Origin: JANNMJ01 sp031397815
Lineage (GTDB): Bacteria; Bacteroidota; Bacteroidia; Cytophagales; Hymenobacteraceae
NCBI GenBank assembly: GCA_031397815.1
Contig: JANNMJ010000078.1
Location: 1-45,332, forward strand
Direction: 5' to 3'
Length of the DNA: 45,332 bases
Shown: positions 25,801-32,451 of the stretch, one piece after another
Layout of the letters: each line of letters opens with the position of its first letter
Numbering within the stretch: position 1 is the first letter of the stretch
Position numbers and translations under genes: made by a program
The notes under the pieces: generated by a model
Databases searched by the model: none
The model's input: only the letters and a program-made list of their open reading frames with translations
What the model was told of the DNA's origin: nothing

Positions 25801-28011
25801 CCCGCCGGGGCCACTTACACCGCCGCTACCGGCGTGCTGACCCTGCCGACCCTCGCGAACCTGCCCGCCGGTGCTTCCAGCGCCACGGCGTTCACGGTGG
25901 TGATGCCGGATGTGGCGCGCTTGGTGCCGACGGCGAACGCCACCGTCACAGCCGCCACCAACGACCGGAACCTGACGAACAACTTCGCCATCACGACCAC
26001 CCTCGCATCGGCCCCAACCGACGCCATCGCCGACCTCAGCGCGACGGTGACCGTCGCGAGCGGCGGCACCCCGGTGACCACCGCCACCCCGGCGCAGTCG
26101 CTGACGTACACCGCCGTCTTCACCAACAACGGCGCGGGTGCGGCTAACGGCACGGCGCCACGCTTGGCCCTGCCTTCGGGCCTGACGGCAGCGAGCCTGA
26201 CCATCAGCAACGGTGGTACCTATGACGCCGCGAGCGGCTTGGTGACGTGGCCCGTCCTGACGACGGCCCTCGATATCAACCAAGCCGTGACGTACACCGT
26301 GACACTGCCCGCGCCGATCACCGGCCCGCTCGTCGCGACCGCGATTGTCTCGTCCGCAACCAGCGACAACGTGCCCGCCAACAACACGCAGAGCACCTCG
26401 GTCACGATCTCGCCGCGCGCCGATGTCATCAGCCGCGTCGCTGGCCCTGCCAACGCCCAGCCCGGCGAGCCGGTGACCTACTCGGTCACGACGCTCAACA
26501 ACGGCCCTTCGAGCGCCGCCGCCGTCCAGACGACGGTTACGCTCCCTGCCGGTGCTACCAACGTGGTGCTGCCCGCCGGGGCCACCCAAGCCGGTAACGT
26601 GGTGACCCTGCCGCTCGACGCCTTCCAGACGTCCGGCACCAACGGTCAGCAGACGTACCTGATTACGTTCACCCCGGCCCCCGCCAGCACGAGCTGGACG
26701 GTGACCTCGAACGTGATTACCACCACCACCGAGACCAACGGCGGTAACAACGGCGGCACCGCCACCACCACCCGCTCGAACGTGCGGCCGGTGGCGACGA
26801 ACATCGTGAACGACCTCGTGGAGCCAATCGGCAATACCGCGACGGGGCCACGGGCCATCTCGTCGCTCGTCGGCGCCGATGCCGACGGCACCATCCTGCG
26901 CTACACCCTCGTGGCGCTGCCGCCATCGAGCCAGGGCGTGCTGTACGTGAACGGCGTAGAGCTGAACACCACCAACTTCCCCGGTCTGGTGCTGACCCCG
27001 ACGCAGGCCACGCAGCTCCAGTTCGACCCCGCGTCGGGCTTCACCGGCAACGTGTTCTTCCAGTACACCACGACGGATAACGCCACGGCCGTCAGCCTAC
27101 CGGCGCTGTACACCATCCCGGTCGGCCGCGACCTCGACTCGTACTACACGACGCTGCCCGTCGGCGGTGGCCCGAACCCGTATCAGGCGAACCAGCCGAT
27201 TGCGAACCTCTTCGACGCGAACGGCGGCGAGTACACCGGCGCCAACGTAGCCGACACCGGTACCCGTACCGTGACGCTCGTCCCCGCCTCGACCCTGCCG
27301 CTCGGCGTGGGCCTCAACGCCACCACCGGCCAGTTCTTCGTCACCGACCCGGCGCTCCTCGTGCCCGGTACCTACGTGATGCAGGTGCAATCGGTGGACG
27401 AGTTCAGCGGGACGAACCTCGCGACGGTCACGCTGCAAATCGGCGTCAACCCGCTGCCGGTTGAGCTGGTGCGCTTCAACGCCCAGCCGCGCCGCACCGA
27501 CGCCGTCCTCGACTGGCTGACCGCGCAGGAGCGCAACAACGCCTTCTTCGGGATCGAGCGCTCGCTCGACGGTGGCCGGACCTTCACCGAGATCGGCCGC
27601 GTGATCGGCGCGGGCACCACCAGCGCCGCGCACGAGTACGGCTACGTGGATGCGGGCATCGGCCGCACGCCGGGCACGGTGTACTACCGTCTGCGTCAGG
27701 TTGACCAAGACGGCACGTTCACCTACTCCGACGTTCGCGCCGTCCGCTTCACCGGTGATTCGGCTCCGCTGACCTTCGCGGTCTGGCCGAACCCCGCCAC
27801 CACCACCGCCACGGTGCGCCTCACGGGCAACACCACCGGCAGCGTGCTGACGGTCATCGATGCAGTAGGCCGCGTGGTCCAGCGCCACGAGCTTGACGCC
27901 ACCACCACCGAACGTCCGCTCGACGTCACGACCCTCCCGGTCGGCACCTACCTCATCCGTCTCACCACCCTCGACGGCCAGTCCGCTACCCAGCGCTTGG
28001 TCCGCGAGTAA
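13891..28011 (+). CDS. Giant T9SS surface protein with DUF11-like repeats
   Basis: 4706 residues. MGPSLLRSLYCALLVLFPAL followed by AWAQ is a signal peptide. About 22 DUF11-like beta-sandwich repeats of 110-140 residues follow, each opening like ADVTSNITGPTTASAGSTIT and closing with a NNDGSAAAANVTT-type phrase. They run from residues 25-1210 and resume at 1713. Between them (about 1215-1700) is a glycine-rich sheet domain. Cadherin-like inserts occur four times, three carrying NGVELNTTNFPGLVLTPTQA or close variants. A PA14-like domain is near 2590-2760, a VCBS-like repeat near 3013-3107 and a carbohydrate-binding-like module near 3115-3300. The last 80 residues (WPNPATTTATVRL, VIDAVGRVVQRHE) are a type A sorting domain. 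Likely a very long surface adhesin. A G9 tract lies at residues 56-59. Terminator follows. Confidence 0.92.
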   Translation: MGPSLLRSLYCALLVLFPALAWAQAPNLEVTITPSGATTVIAGNQITYTVTVRNIAGGGGNANTNRSRTVTGRLTFAGVVPTTVTVTPVAPLGGTGNYATGVASMALGTLLNSTQSPNQQQFTVVATVPSTTPAGTVMTVSGSAASTNTTDAANEVNANNNNGTNAAAINTVTVQTSADVTSNITGPTTASAGSTITYTVTSTNAGPSTAAGVVPTLTLAPAQPLANLTLPSGASYNPGTGVVTFATSSIASGGNVTNAVQIVLGAGATLSGQAKNTATTTDPDAADNDGSAAAANVTTVVTAQANVATTVAGPTTGTGGQTVTYTVTSTNNGPSAASNSVATLTLTAPQPSGSVTVTNGTYNPTTGVVTWNASNLTNGQTATYTVNVVLPNSGTLAVRARSTASTTDNTASNNDGTAAAANVTTTITTLADLATTLSGPTTAAAGSTFVYTATTTNNGPSTASNVIIRIQFPANFPAGSLSYTGGTYIQGTGVLTFNTVTSQATGAGNALVRTVTVTAPASGTVTGRASSTTTATDGTPANNDGTATNANVTTTISATANLATTLSPTTATANSGQNVTLTATTNNGGPSTATGVVVTIQLTPFLPAGSVTVTNGTYNPANGLVTFNSTSITSGSNQTNTVVFVAPATGTVTGQAASTSAAADGTPANNDGSAANANSTITINTADIQATVVQNNATISAGSSVTYTSTIRNNGGGTATGIVPTLTLSVGGTPPALASLTLPGGASYNPTTGVVTFATLASLNNGATQTYAVTFASSNTTPAGTLATAQVAATSATTDLNATNNNGSATAANVTTTINAAGDVITTLAQSITGAVAPGGTVTYTLTVRNNAGNTASTLVPTLTLSLAGSPPALADLTLPGGATYNATTGAVTFATIATLTNGSQQQFAVTITVPAGTASGVNLTGQGASTAASSDTNPPNNNGSQANANVTTPILAAGADVIATISGPTSAPSGSIVYYTVTVANSNLSSTAATNVVPTIQLPIGLLGVSFSRQGTYDPATGIGTWPTIGTLNANNSTSYNVSFALPDAGATGIASATASSFDPVATNNNGSLPAANLTTTPTQVADVTVSVSGPTVIAPNERITYLVSVGNEGPSTATGITPTLTLPTGLVGVVLPNGGSYSSTTGIVTFPTTATLVKGGSLAYLVRLPGLAAGSLSGVAAGTATTANGDPVVANNNGSLPPANITTTVNALVAQLQCASPGQDGSITTTATSILNTYFPGTLTAAANSTAIVMGAAQIGTTPIAAGDLLLVMQMQGAAIDFSNSNSYGDGILSGRASGNLTSTFTAGQYEYVIAASSVPLTGGTLTLSGPLVFTYTDADATTTNGQQRYQIIRIPQYLNLTLGADLTMPAWNGRVGGVLPLDVANRIAMGTFKINGKGKGFRGGAGIQLGGSGTAGLTNQDYRTSNANTTNASKGEGIAGTPRYINNGGALVDTRTAGLLPAALTDGYPDGDFGRGAPGNAGGGGTDGSTGSNSENSGGGGGSNAGFGGTGGNTWNSNLQVGGFGGADFTAASPARLIMGGGGGAGSTNNGTTVAGGPGAGFASSGAAGGGIVIARATSVTGTGTIDVSGDDMTYVPLNDASGGGGAGGSVLFLSNSALTTVTVLARGGAGGSNTGGDSPHGPGGSGAGGVAYTSSPISATSNLSSGANGTTFGTIAYGSGTGTAASGQALFTVTQADAPNVISATSCTADVATSITGPTIASTNEAVTYTITVRNLGPSNATGVESFITLAPNLPAGSVTLPVGATYDPVTGIVTFPLIPTLAPGIFVTRSITYTFPFRQDVTGTSTATAIQLDLLPGNNDGTAPNANVLTRYNRPPVVQDVTNTAPISSNAAATAVLPLSGSDPEGSAITFTIQALPPASQGIFLVNGVVLNTTNFPGLVLTEAQAAQLQFDPNGAYSGPVTFTYKATDALNLDSDAPLAVYSLQVGASVDLVTTVSGPTTAAAGSTVTYTVSTVNSGSGVANTVVPTITIAPALPLASLTLPSGASYNPTTGVVTFATTATLNSGATLTNTVSYVAPAAGGTITGQAASTTTTFDTNTANNDGSAVAANITTVISLSTDLVTTISGPTTAAAGSTVTYTATTLNNGPSTATGVAPTITIAPALPLASLTLPSGASYNPTTGVVTFATTGTLNSGTSVTNSVSYIAPASGPVTGQAANTSTTTDPTAANNNGTAANANVSTAITPIADVTTAFTVSPTVVNPSTATSTYTVTYTNNGPSQAAGVTRTVTLPVGSTMTAGQVTASGGSYNSTSRVLTFPVLTTLNAGATSTATFAFTASATSGNVSVLSNVGTSTSQGVDAAPNSATVPLRVNARPTANAVTNVTLPNTSGATVLNANLSGSDPDGTISSFLIATLPAAGTLAYNGVTLTTGNIGSTVIPNTPAGLALLTFTPLSGSTTTATFTYTATDNNGLASTAATYSIPLSAVANVATTITPSVSPVNAGSSLVLTIGFVNNGPNTASTVTRQVTLPAGLGAANVIVTNGGTYDNTTGIVTYGNTGTLNSGANLSSTITITRVPLTASIAVTSATSTTTNENGATANNTAALTVPVTSTAPSGCGISYSGSGSSSGLFTQYYLGYFEDTPNYQTAFFGNAAQLSRTEPTVNFPANNSWGDLVTSGAATGSVADPNTYSARFRGSIYIPTTGTYTFYTTSDDASAMYIDGAALAPTPGTTGNALVKNFGRHGSTQASASVTLTAGLHNVLLYFGEDAGGNLFTWEWENVAAGISRQIVPNSALCAGGAGPDLVTVISGPAAVSNNQSFTYTVTTTNPATLSTAAATNVVQTIQLAPNLPATAVTVTNGTYNALTGLVTFNPTATLALGGSIINTVTMNVGGLGVLTVTGQAASTASTTDSDVTSNNGSQAAANVTTRISTGITPPVAQNVTNAPSMSYTAAATAILPLVATDADGVVSSYTVLTLPTAGQGLLYVNGVELNVTNFPGLVLTPTQATQLSFDPARSQYGNITFTYRATDNDNLSSNTAIYTIPVTNQAPTANADQNDVPLNTTTSGNVRLNDTDPDGDPLTVSTTLVVAPAHGTVVMQPNGQYTYTPATGYLGPDQFSYSVCDGASPPLCATGIVNVRVYNPATACASGTGLNLLANSDFNSGTVPGTGANGFGFTTQYNYVAPGGSLVPENTYAITADPLAYHPSFSGGGRGGAGDRFLAINASPDIQVQYSQTVVVQPNRYYTFSAYFQNLLVAGGATPVIGFVINGQSTSGTVTIPPRGSAPSNWIRFSDIWYSGANTTAVFEIRNLTTDRGGNDLGIDDVYFGTCNLPPVANADLQNTPPATPITFSITANDNDGDGVIVPGTAILTGSAPGTPRSFTDASGNTFVVDALGNLTFTPAVGFVGTATTTYTVQDNNNATSNPALIAVTVQAPATDVQTAITSPTNGSTIIAGQPQTITVQTTNNGPNAAYNVVQTVDVRPSLGVTDVFVNGQAGMLSGSVITFPGGATYNVTTGIVTFPALASQAVSGSASNTVTFPAPGSGPLAVTANVTHAALDGVPANNTSTVSLTVSPRFDLLTTISGPTSAMAGNQVTFSVVTANNAISASAGQSVVQTVQLPANLAQVFVTNGGTYNAANGVVTFPTVNNLAPGQQQVNTISFDAPATGFTATARVTPNTTGAGDINTVNNSASAAAITITPAGTEQTNPFVTIDASAYYVAPGTPVDILIGTGNLGPDGALGVQVSVQMNPGLTFTNLGGGTYDAATGMLTFAALNRPNGPMPAGDRYSYTATLLAPMSGPVLAAAVVNSTTHDVVSGNNFMSTRIDVFPRVDLSISLAAPTAVNAGDPLVYVVTTTNLSGLPARNLDQTVQLAPNLTGVTVTGGGTYSSTTGLVTLPVITNLAVGASQSYAIALTAPADITTLRAVANVASETTESLYTNNIATATTTLSPAADVTITISGPATGVINSPVTYVVTTLNNGPSVAGSTTPIVQLPRNLVLVNLPAGATYTAATGVLTLPTLANLPAGASSATAFTVVMPDVARLVPTANATVTAATNDRNLTNNFAITTTLASAPTDAIADLSATVTVASGGTPVTTATPAQSLTYTAVFTNNGAGAANGTAPRLALPSGLTAASLTISNGGTYDAASGLVTWPVLTTALDINQAVTYTVTLPAPITGPLVATAIVSSATSDNVPANNTQSTSVTISPRADVISRVAGPANAQPGEPVTYSVTTLNNGPSSAAAVQTTVTLPAGATNVVLPAGATQAGNVVTLPLDAFQTSGTNGQQTYLITFTPAPASTSWTVTSNVITTTTETNGGNNGGTATTTRSNVRPVATNIVNDLVEPIGNTATGPRAISSLVGADADGTILRYTLVALPPSSQGVLYVNGVELNTTNFPGLVLTPTQATQLQFDPASGFTGNVFFQYTTTDNATAVSLPALYTIPVGRDLDSYYTTLPVGGGPNPYQANQPIANLFDANGGEYTGANVADTGTRTVTLVPASTLPLGVGLNATTGQFFVTDPALLVPGTYVMQVQSVDEFSGTNLATVTLQIGVNPLPVELVRFNAQPRRTDAVLDWLTAQERNNAFFGIERSLDGGRTFTEIGRVIGAGTTSAAHEYGYVDAGIGRTPGTVYYRLRQVDQDGTFTYSDVRAVRFTGDSAPLTFAVWPNPATTTATVRLTGNTTGSVLTVIDAVGRVVQRHELDATTTERPLDVTTLPVGTYLIRLTTLDGQSATQRLVRE
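14058..14066 (+). repeat. G9 homopolymer near the start of the giant gene
   Basis: Nine consecutive G code for the glycines of RNIAGGGGNAN, residues 56-59, before the rest of the 4706-residue protein. The present count keeps the frame open; slippage by one base would end translation early. Confidence 0.7.
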
Positions 28012-28092
28012 TAGGTAACCACTGCCGCCTACCTCGCGTAAGCGGCAGTACAGATTTAACCTATTCTCCCCATCCATCACATCCATCCAATG

Positions 28093-28126
28093 AAAAGCCC
28101 CACCGGATTTCCGGTGGGGCTTTTTT
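28093..28126 (+). terminator. Intrinsic terminator of the giant gene
   Basis: Perfect 14-bp stem AAAAGCCCCACCGG / CCGGTGGGGCTTTT with ATTT loop and T-run, 82 bp after the stop codon. Confidence 0.93.
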
Positions 28127-28139
28127 CTTGGGGGTGAGA

Positions 28140-28400
28140 ATCTAGAGCGCTGGTATTGTGCGGGGCTTTGGTCTACACCCGGGGTAGCCGTCGCTTCGCT
28201 CTGGCAACCCCGGGCTCCTGTGATGAAACCCCTTCGGGGTACTCGTCCGACGTATCCGGCATCGTCGCGGTGCCGGGTACATAAAACTCCGACCTCGCGG
28301 GAATCGCGCGGGGCTCTGCCCCGTGCGGGCTATGCGCGGGCCTCTGGCCCGCACCCAAGACGGGCCGCATCTTCAGAGTGAGGGCGTGAAAGCCTTTGCG
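28140..28400. repeat. Gene-free stretch with small palindromes
   Basis: No gene is supported. It contains short GC-rich inverted repeats: CCCGGGGT / ACCCCGGG at 28178 and 28207, ACCCCTTCGGGGT, CGGGGCTCTGCCCCG and GCGGGCCTCTGGCCCGC. This is typical of intergenic REP-like sequence in GC-rich Bacteroidota. It separates the giant gene from the hairpin triplet. Confidence 0.5.
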
Positions 28401-28404
28401 GAGT

Positions 28405-28533
28405 GTATACTTTTGGGAGGGGGGGGGGCAAAAAGTATACAGAGCAGAGTGTATACTTTTGGTGGGGGGGGGGTACAAAAAGTATACAGGGCCGAGTGTA
28501 TACTTTTGGGAGGGGGGGGTACAAAAAGTATAC
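28405..28533 (+). repeat. Hairpin triplet with G-run loops, left copy
   Basis: Three units (28405-28440, 28451-28487, 28498-28533; 36, 37 and 36 nt) separated by exactly 10 nt. Each has arms GTATACTTTT and AAAAGTATAC, preceded on the right arm by C or TAC plus A, around a loop dominated by a run of 10, 10 and 8 G. Spacers are AGAGCAGAGT and AGGGCCGAGT. A mirror copy with the same 36-10-37-10-36 layout lies at 34481-34609. The arm contains TACTTTTG, a perfect -7 promoter box. The restriction-modification operon starts 75 bp downstream. Confidence 0.85.
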
Positions 28534-28607
28534 ACGGCAAAGGGCGCTTGGATTCAGTAGCAGGAACCACGGGCGGTAACTTGCGGAGAATCTGAAAACC
28601 GTACCTA

Positions 28608-30911
28608 ATGCCTCAAATTGCTTTACCGCTGAATACTCCGCTGGAACTGCGGCTCGACACGGCCAAAAACAAAATCTACTCCCACATCCGCAAGAAATGG
28701 CTTGACCGGACACCCGAGGAAACCGTTCGGCAAGAGTACCTGCTGACATTGGTCAATGAGTACGGGTATCAGCTTGACCAAATCGAAGAGGAAGTCAACA
28801 CCACCGGCCGGGGTAGCGCGCAAGCCCGCGCTGACTTTATCATCTGGCGCTCGGCGCAAGAGCGCCAAGCCCAAGGCGCGCCCTTCGTGATTATCGAATG
28901 CAAAGCCGATAACGTAACGATTTCGGAGGCGGATTATATGCAAGGCGAGTTGTATGCGCGCCAGACCGGCGCGCTGTTCTTCGTCACTCACAACCACCGC
29001 GAAACGCGCTACTGGCAGGTACTGAGAGATAAATTTCCCGGCTACCGCCGCGAAGTCAGCGCCCTGCCCCACGCCGCCGATTCGGACAAGGATATTCAGA
29101 AGCTGCTTGCTAAGCTGCGCACGTTCCGTGAAACTGAGTTCGCCGATACGCTGCATAGCTGCCACAACATCATCCGCAACTCCGAACACCTCGATCCGGC
29201 GGCAGCCTTCGATGAGATCGCCAAGATTCTGTTCGTGAAAGTCCATGTGGAGCGGGCGATGCGGCAGCAGCGCGCGCGCCGCAACCTGTTCACCCTCGAA
29301 GTGCTGGATCAGCAAATCAGCGACGACCCCATCAATACCCTATTCGACCAAACCAAGAAGGCCCGCGCGCACGACCGCCTCTTCGCCCCCGAAGACCGCA
29401 TCAATCTGCGCCCCGCTACCTCGCGCGCTATCGTGGAGAAGTTGCAGGTTTATAACCTCTCCGATACCGGCGAAGACGTGAAAGGCATTGCCTTCGAGCG
29501 ATTTCTACGCACCACCTTCCGCCAAGAGCTGGGACAGTATTTCACGCCCCGGCCCATCGTGGAGTTCATCGTGCGCCTGCTCGACCCGCGCCCCGGTGAG
29601 GTGCTCCTCGACCCGGCCGCTGGCTCCGGGGGCTTTCTGATTCGGGCCTTTGAGTGGGTGCGCGAGGCGTTGCTTCGCGAAGCAGATACGGCCTACGCCG
29701 CCGCTAAAACCGCCATCGAGGCCGAAACCGGTCTGACCGAAGCCGAACAAGCCCGCCGCCTGACCGCCGCCTTCGAGGCGAGTCAAAAGAATCTAAACGA
29801 CGGCCTGAAACACTTGGCGAATAACTGCCTCTATGGCACCGACGCCAACGAGCGGATGGCCCGCACCTCTAAGATGAATATGATTATGCACGGCGACGGC
29901 CACGGCGGCGTGCATCATCATAATGGTTTGCTCAACGTCAACGGCATCTTCGAAGACCGGTTCGACGTGATCTTGACCAACCCGCCCTTCGGCGCCGCCG
30001 TCGAACCCACGTCTCTCGTAACCGCCGACCAAATCAACCTGCCCGACGATACCCGCCGCCACTACGAAACCCGCTACGGCGACGCCTACCGCGCCGCCCG
30101 CGCCGCGCTGGAAGCGGCTACCGGTAAGCCCATCGTGAGCTTGTTCGATTTGGGTACCTCGGGTGAAGCCGATGCCGGTGAGCGGCGGCGTCTGCTCAAG
30201 CAGAAAACCGAAATCCTGTTCATTGAGCGGTGCTTGCGTTTGCTCAAGCCCGGTGGGCGTTTGGGCGTAGTGCTGCCCGAAAGCATTTTCAATAACCCCT
30301 CGCTCGACAACGTTCGGCGCTACTGCGAAGACCGCGCGCGGCTAATGGCCGTAGTCAGCCTGCCCCCCGACACGTTCAAAGCCTCGGGCGCCACCGTGAA
30401 GTGTTCGCTCCTGTTCCTGCGCAAATTCACCGCCGCCGAAGCCACCCAGTACGCCGCTACCCTCGCGCAGCATACCGCCGCCCGTACCGCCCACCACCAG
30501 CCCGCCCGTGAACAGGCGGAACAGCAGTTCGACGACGCCATCACGGAGGCCCGCGCCCAGACGCCCCCTGACCGCGAGGCCGTCAAAATCCAACAGGCCG
30601 CCCGCAAAACCTACCTCGCCAAGTTGGCCGTCACCATCACCGAGGAGGCCCGTAACCTGACCCGCCAAGAGTTGGATTACCCCTTTTTCCTCTACGAAGC
30701 CGAACGCGTGGGCATCACCGCTACCGGTGATGCGGACCTAAACGAACTCTATCCCAACGACACTTGGGACGAAACCACCCACGGCCCTACCACCTTGGGG
30801 TATTACCAAGCGTTCGCGCAGGATGCGGATGCCTTTACGGCGGCTCTGGAAGTAGAAGCCGACGACGCCGACGACGATACCGCCACCCTCGAAGCCGCAA
30901 GCGCAGAATGA
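28608..30911 (+). CDS. Restriction-modification nuclease-methylase fusion (RM subunit)
   Basis: 767 residues. Residues 40-150 form an HsdR-N-like PD-(D/E)XK nuclease: Asp76 in RADFIIW, then FVIIECK with Glu97 and Lys99, then YMQGELYA. From about residue 180 it is an HsdM-type N6-adenine methyltransferase: an N-terminal helical part, GQYFTPRPIVEFIV, the AdoMet-binding LDPAAGSGGFLI near 332-343, and the catalytic NPPF at 458-461. No helicase motor is present here or next door. Together with the specificity subunit, whose start overlaps its stop (ATGA), it would cut and methylate one target, as in BcgI-like type IIB/IIG systems; that class is inference. The acidic C-terminal tail is unusual. Confidence 0.85.
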   Translation: MPQIALPLNTPLELRLDTAKNKIYSHIRKKWLDRTPEETVRQEYLLTLVNEYGYQLDQIEEEVNTTGRGSAQARADFIIWRSAQERQAQGAPFVIIECKADNVTISEADYMQGELYARQTGALFFVTHNHRETRYWQVLRDKFPGYRREVSALPHAADSDKDIQKLLAKLRTFRETEFADTLHSCHNIIRNSEHLDPAAAFDEIAKILFVKVHVERAMRQQRARRNLFTLEVLDQQISDDPINTLFDQTKKARAHDRLFAPEDRINLRPATSRAIVEKLQVYNLSDTGEDVKGIAFERFLRTTFRQELGQYFTPRPIVEFIVRLLDPRPGEVLLDPAAGSGGFLIRAFEWVREALLREADTAYAAAKTAIEAETGLTEAEQARRLTAAFEASQKNLNDGLKHLANNCLYGTDANERMARTSKMNMIMHGDGHGGVHHHNGLLNVNGIFEDRFDVILTNPPFGAAVEPTSLVTADQINLPDDTRRHYETRYGDAYRAARAALEAATGKPIVSLFDLGTSGEADAGERRRLLKQKTEILFIERCLRLLKPGGRLGVVLPESIFNNPSLDNVRRYCEDRARLMAVVSLPPDTFKASGATVKCSLLFLRKFTAAEATQYAATLAQHTAARTAHHQPAREQAEQQFDDAITEARAQTPPDREAVKIQQAARKTYLAKLAVTITEEARNLTRQELDYPFFLYEAERVGITATGDADLNELYPNDTWDETTHGPTTLGYYQAFAQDADAFTAALEVEADDADDDTATLEAASAE

Positions 30912-32335
30912 TCAATATTGCTCCTAGTGTTCGCGGACGAATGGCCGTTGCCCGCTGGCGCGATACGACGCGGTGGGATGTGAAATCAGTGCAAACCGTC
31001 GTCTGGCAGTGGCCCGCTGAGACGTTACGGCCGTTGTCAGAAGCGTTGATACGCCACCGTATACCCGTGCTACGTACGGATAACCGTGTGACGGATCACC
31101 AATTAATTACGATCAGATTCGATGGTTCGCTAACTCCCCGTAACCCCGCCGGTTACGAGGCGCGCTTTCTGGGTCAACTATTTGAGGCGCCCGCCGGGAC
31201 AGTGGTGTACTCAAAAATCGATGCCCGTAACGGCGCGATTGGCTTGGTACCGCTTGAAATGACCAACGCAACGGTTAGCTCTGAGTACCCCGTGTACCGC
31301 ATCCGGCCTGATGTGGCTTCGCCAGCTTATGTGCGCTTACTTTTCCGCAGCGCCCCCTTCCGACGCCTTATTAATGCGCTTGTGAGTGGCGCTAGCGGCC
31401 GGAAGCGAGTTGAACCGTCGGCCCTCGAAACCCTACGCATTCCTCTTCCACTACTACCTGAGCAAGCCGCGATGGTAGCCGCCGCTGAGGTTGGGGAAGC
31501 CGAAGCCGTCCGGTTGCGCGGGGAGGCCGCCGCAATGGAGGCTACTCCCGGTACCTATCTAGCTGAGCGGTTAGGACTGCATACTACTTTCACCAAGCCC
31601 CCCAAAATGTGGGTTGGTCACTGGTCAGAAACCACTCGCTGGACTGTGGAGGTTGCTTTTCGGACGCACGAACGAGCATCCATGCCAGCCATCGAATGCT
31701 ATCCAATCGTTCAACTCGGTGACGTAATCGCAGACCTAGTTAACGGATGGAGCCCCCAATGTCTTCCACGCCCTGCTGAACCCTCAGAGTGGGGCGTATT
31801 GAAGCTTGGTGCGGTGTCCTTTGGTACTTACGACGACACTGAGAACAAAGCACTACCGCCACACTTGGCGCCCGTAGCCAGTTTAGAGATTAAAAACGGC
31901 GACGTTCTCATCAGCCGTGCCAATGTTCTCCGGCTGGTTGGCGCCTGCGCACAGGTGGAAGTAACTCGTCCAAAACTCCTATTGTGCGATAAGATTTTTC
32001 GGGTCGTATTTCAGCCTGAATCTCTCATTCATCCGGGGTTTTTGGCCGAAGTGATGAAGACGGATTCCGTACGTCGACAGATCGAGCAAGCAGCAACCGG
32101 AACGTCGCCATCAATGAAGAACATCAGCAAACCCGCTTTGCTGGCGTTACGCTTCCCACTTCCTTTACCCGCTCAACAAGAGGCTTTACTAGCTGATTTG
32201 CGCCAATTTCGCACCCAAGCCGCCACCCTACGCCGTCAAGCCGCTGAAGTAGAAGCCGCCGCCCGCGCCTACGTAGAGGCACTGATTTTAGGTAGCGCCC
32301 CGGCCGTTGGGGCTGGGGGAGCTGGCATTAGCTAA
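30908..32335 (+). CDS. Specificity subunit (HsdS-like)
   Basis: 475 residues starting at ATG 30908, overlapping the RM subunit stop by four bases. It is an internal duplication: each half opens similarly (VARWRDTTRWDVKSV near 14 and VGHWSETTRWTVEVAF near 235), continues with a target-recognition region, and ends with a helical spacer (LPLLPEQAAMVAAAEVGEAE; LPLPAQQEALLADLRQFRTQ). This is the two-TRD plan of type I/IIB specificity subunits, predicting a bipartite recognition site. The second half has GTSPSMKNISKPALLALRFP, a typical end of a TRD. It acts with the upstream nuclease-methylase. Confidence 0.88.
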   Translation: MINIAPSVRGRMAVARWRDTTRWDVKSVQTVVWQWPAETLRPLSEALIRHRIPVLRTDNRVTDHQLITIRFDGSLTPRNPAGYEARFLGQLFEAPAGTVVYSKIDARNGAIGLVPLEMTNATVSSEYPVYRIRPDVASPAYVRLLFRSAPFRRLINALVSGASGRKRVEPSALETLRIPLPLLPEQAAMVAAAEVGEAEAVRLRGEAAAMEATPGTYLAERLGLHTTFTKPPKMWVGHWSETTRWTVEVAFRTHERASMPAIECYPIVQLGDVIADLVNGWSPQCLPRPAEPSEWGVLKLGAVSFGTYDDTENKALPPHLAPVASLEIKNGDVLISRANVLRLVGACAQVEVTRPKLLLCDKIFRVVFQPESLIHPGFLAEVMKTDSVRRQIEQAATGTSPSMKNISKPALLALRFPLPLPAQQEALLADLRQFRTQAATLRRQAAEVEAAARAYVEALILGSAPAVGAGGAGIS

Positions 32336-32451
32336 GCCGCCACCCTATTTGAAGAGGCCAAACGGCGGATATAGGAAGCAATCAGGGGCAGATACTTAAA
32401 CTGATTGTAAATCAGCTTCCTTAGTTTTGAAATTCAATTTCTCTTTCCATA
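32336..32451 (+). other. Gap with tRNA-like anticodon arm
   Basis: 116 bp without a gene. At 32401-32415 lies CTGATTGTAAATCAG. Read as a 4-bp stem with 7-nt loop it resembles the anticodon arm of a GTA (tyrosine) tRNA, and the following stretch ends in TTTCCA at 32449. The rest does not fold as a tRNA. It may be a decayed tRNA 3' end such as integration sites leave, or chance. Confidence 0.25.

Noticed and set aside
28323..28595. Small open frames across the hairpin triplets reading repeated phrases like VYTFGGGG
   Set aside because: The peptide repeat results from the hairpin units; both strands and both clusters give such frames and no start signals support them.
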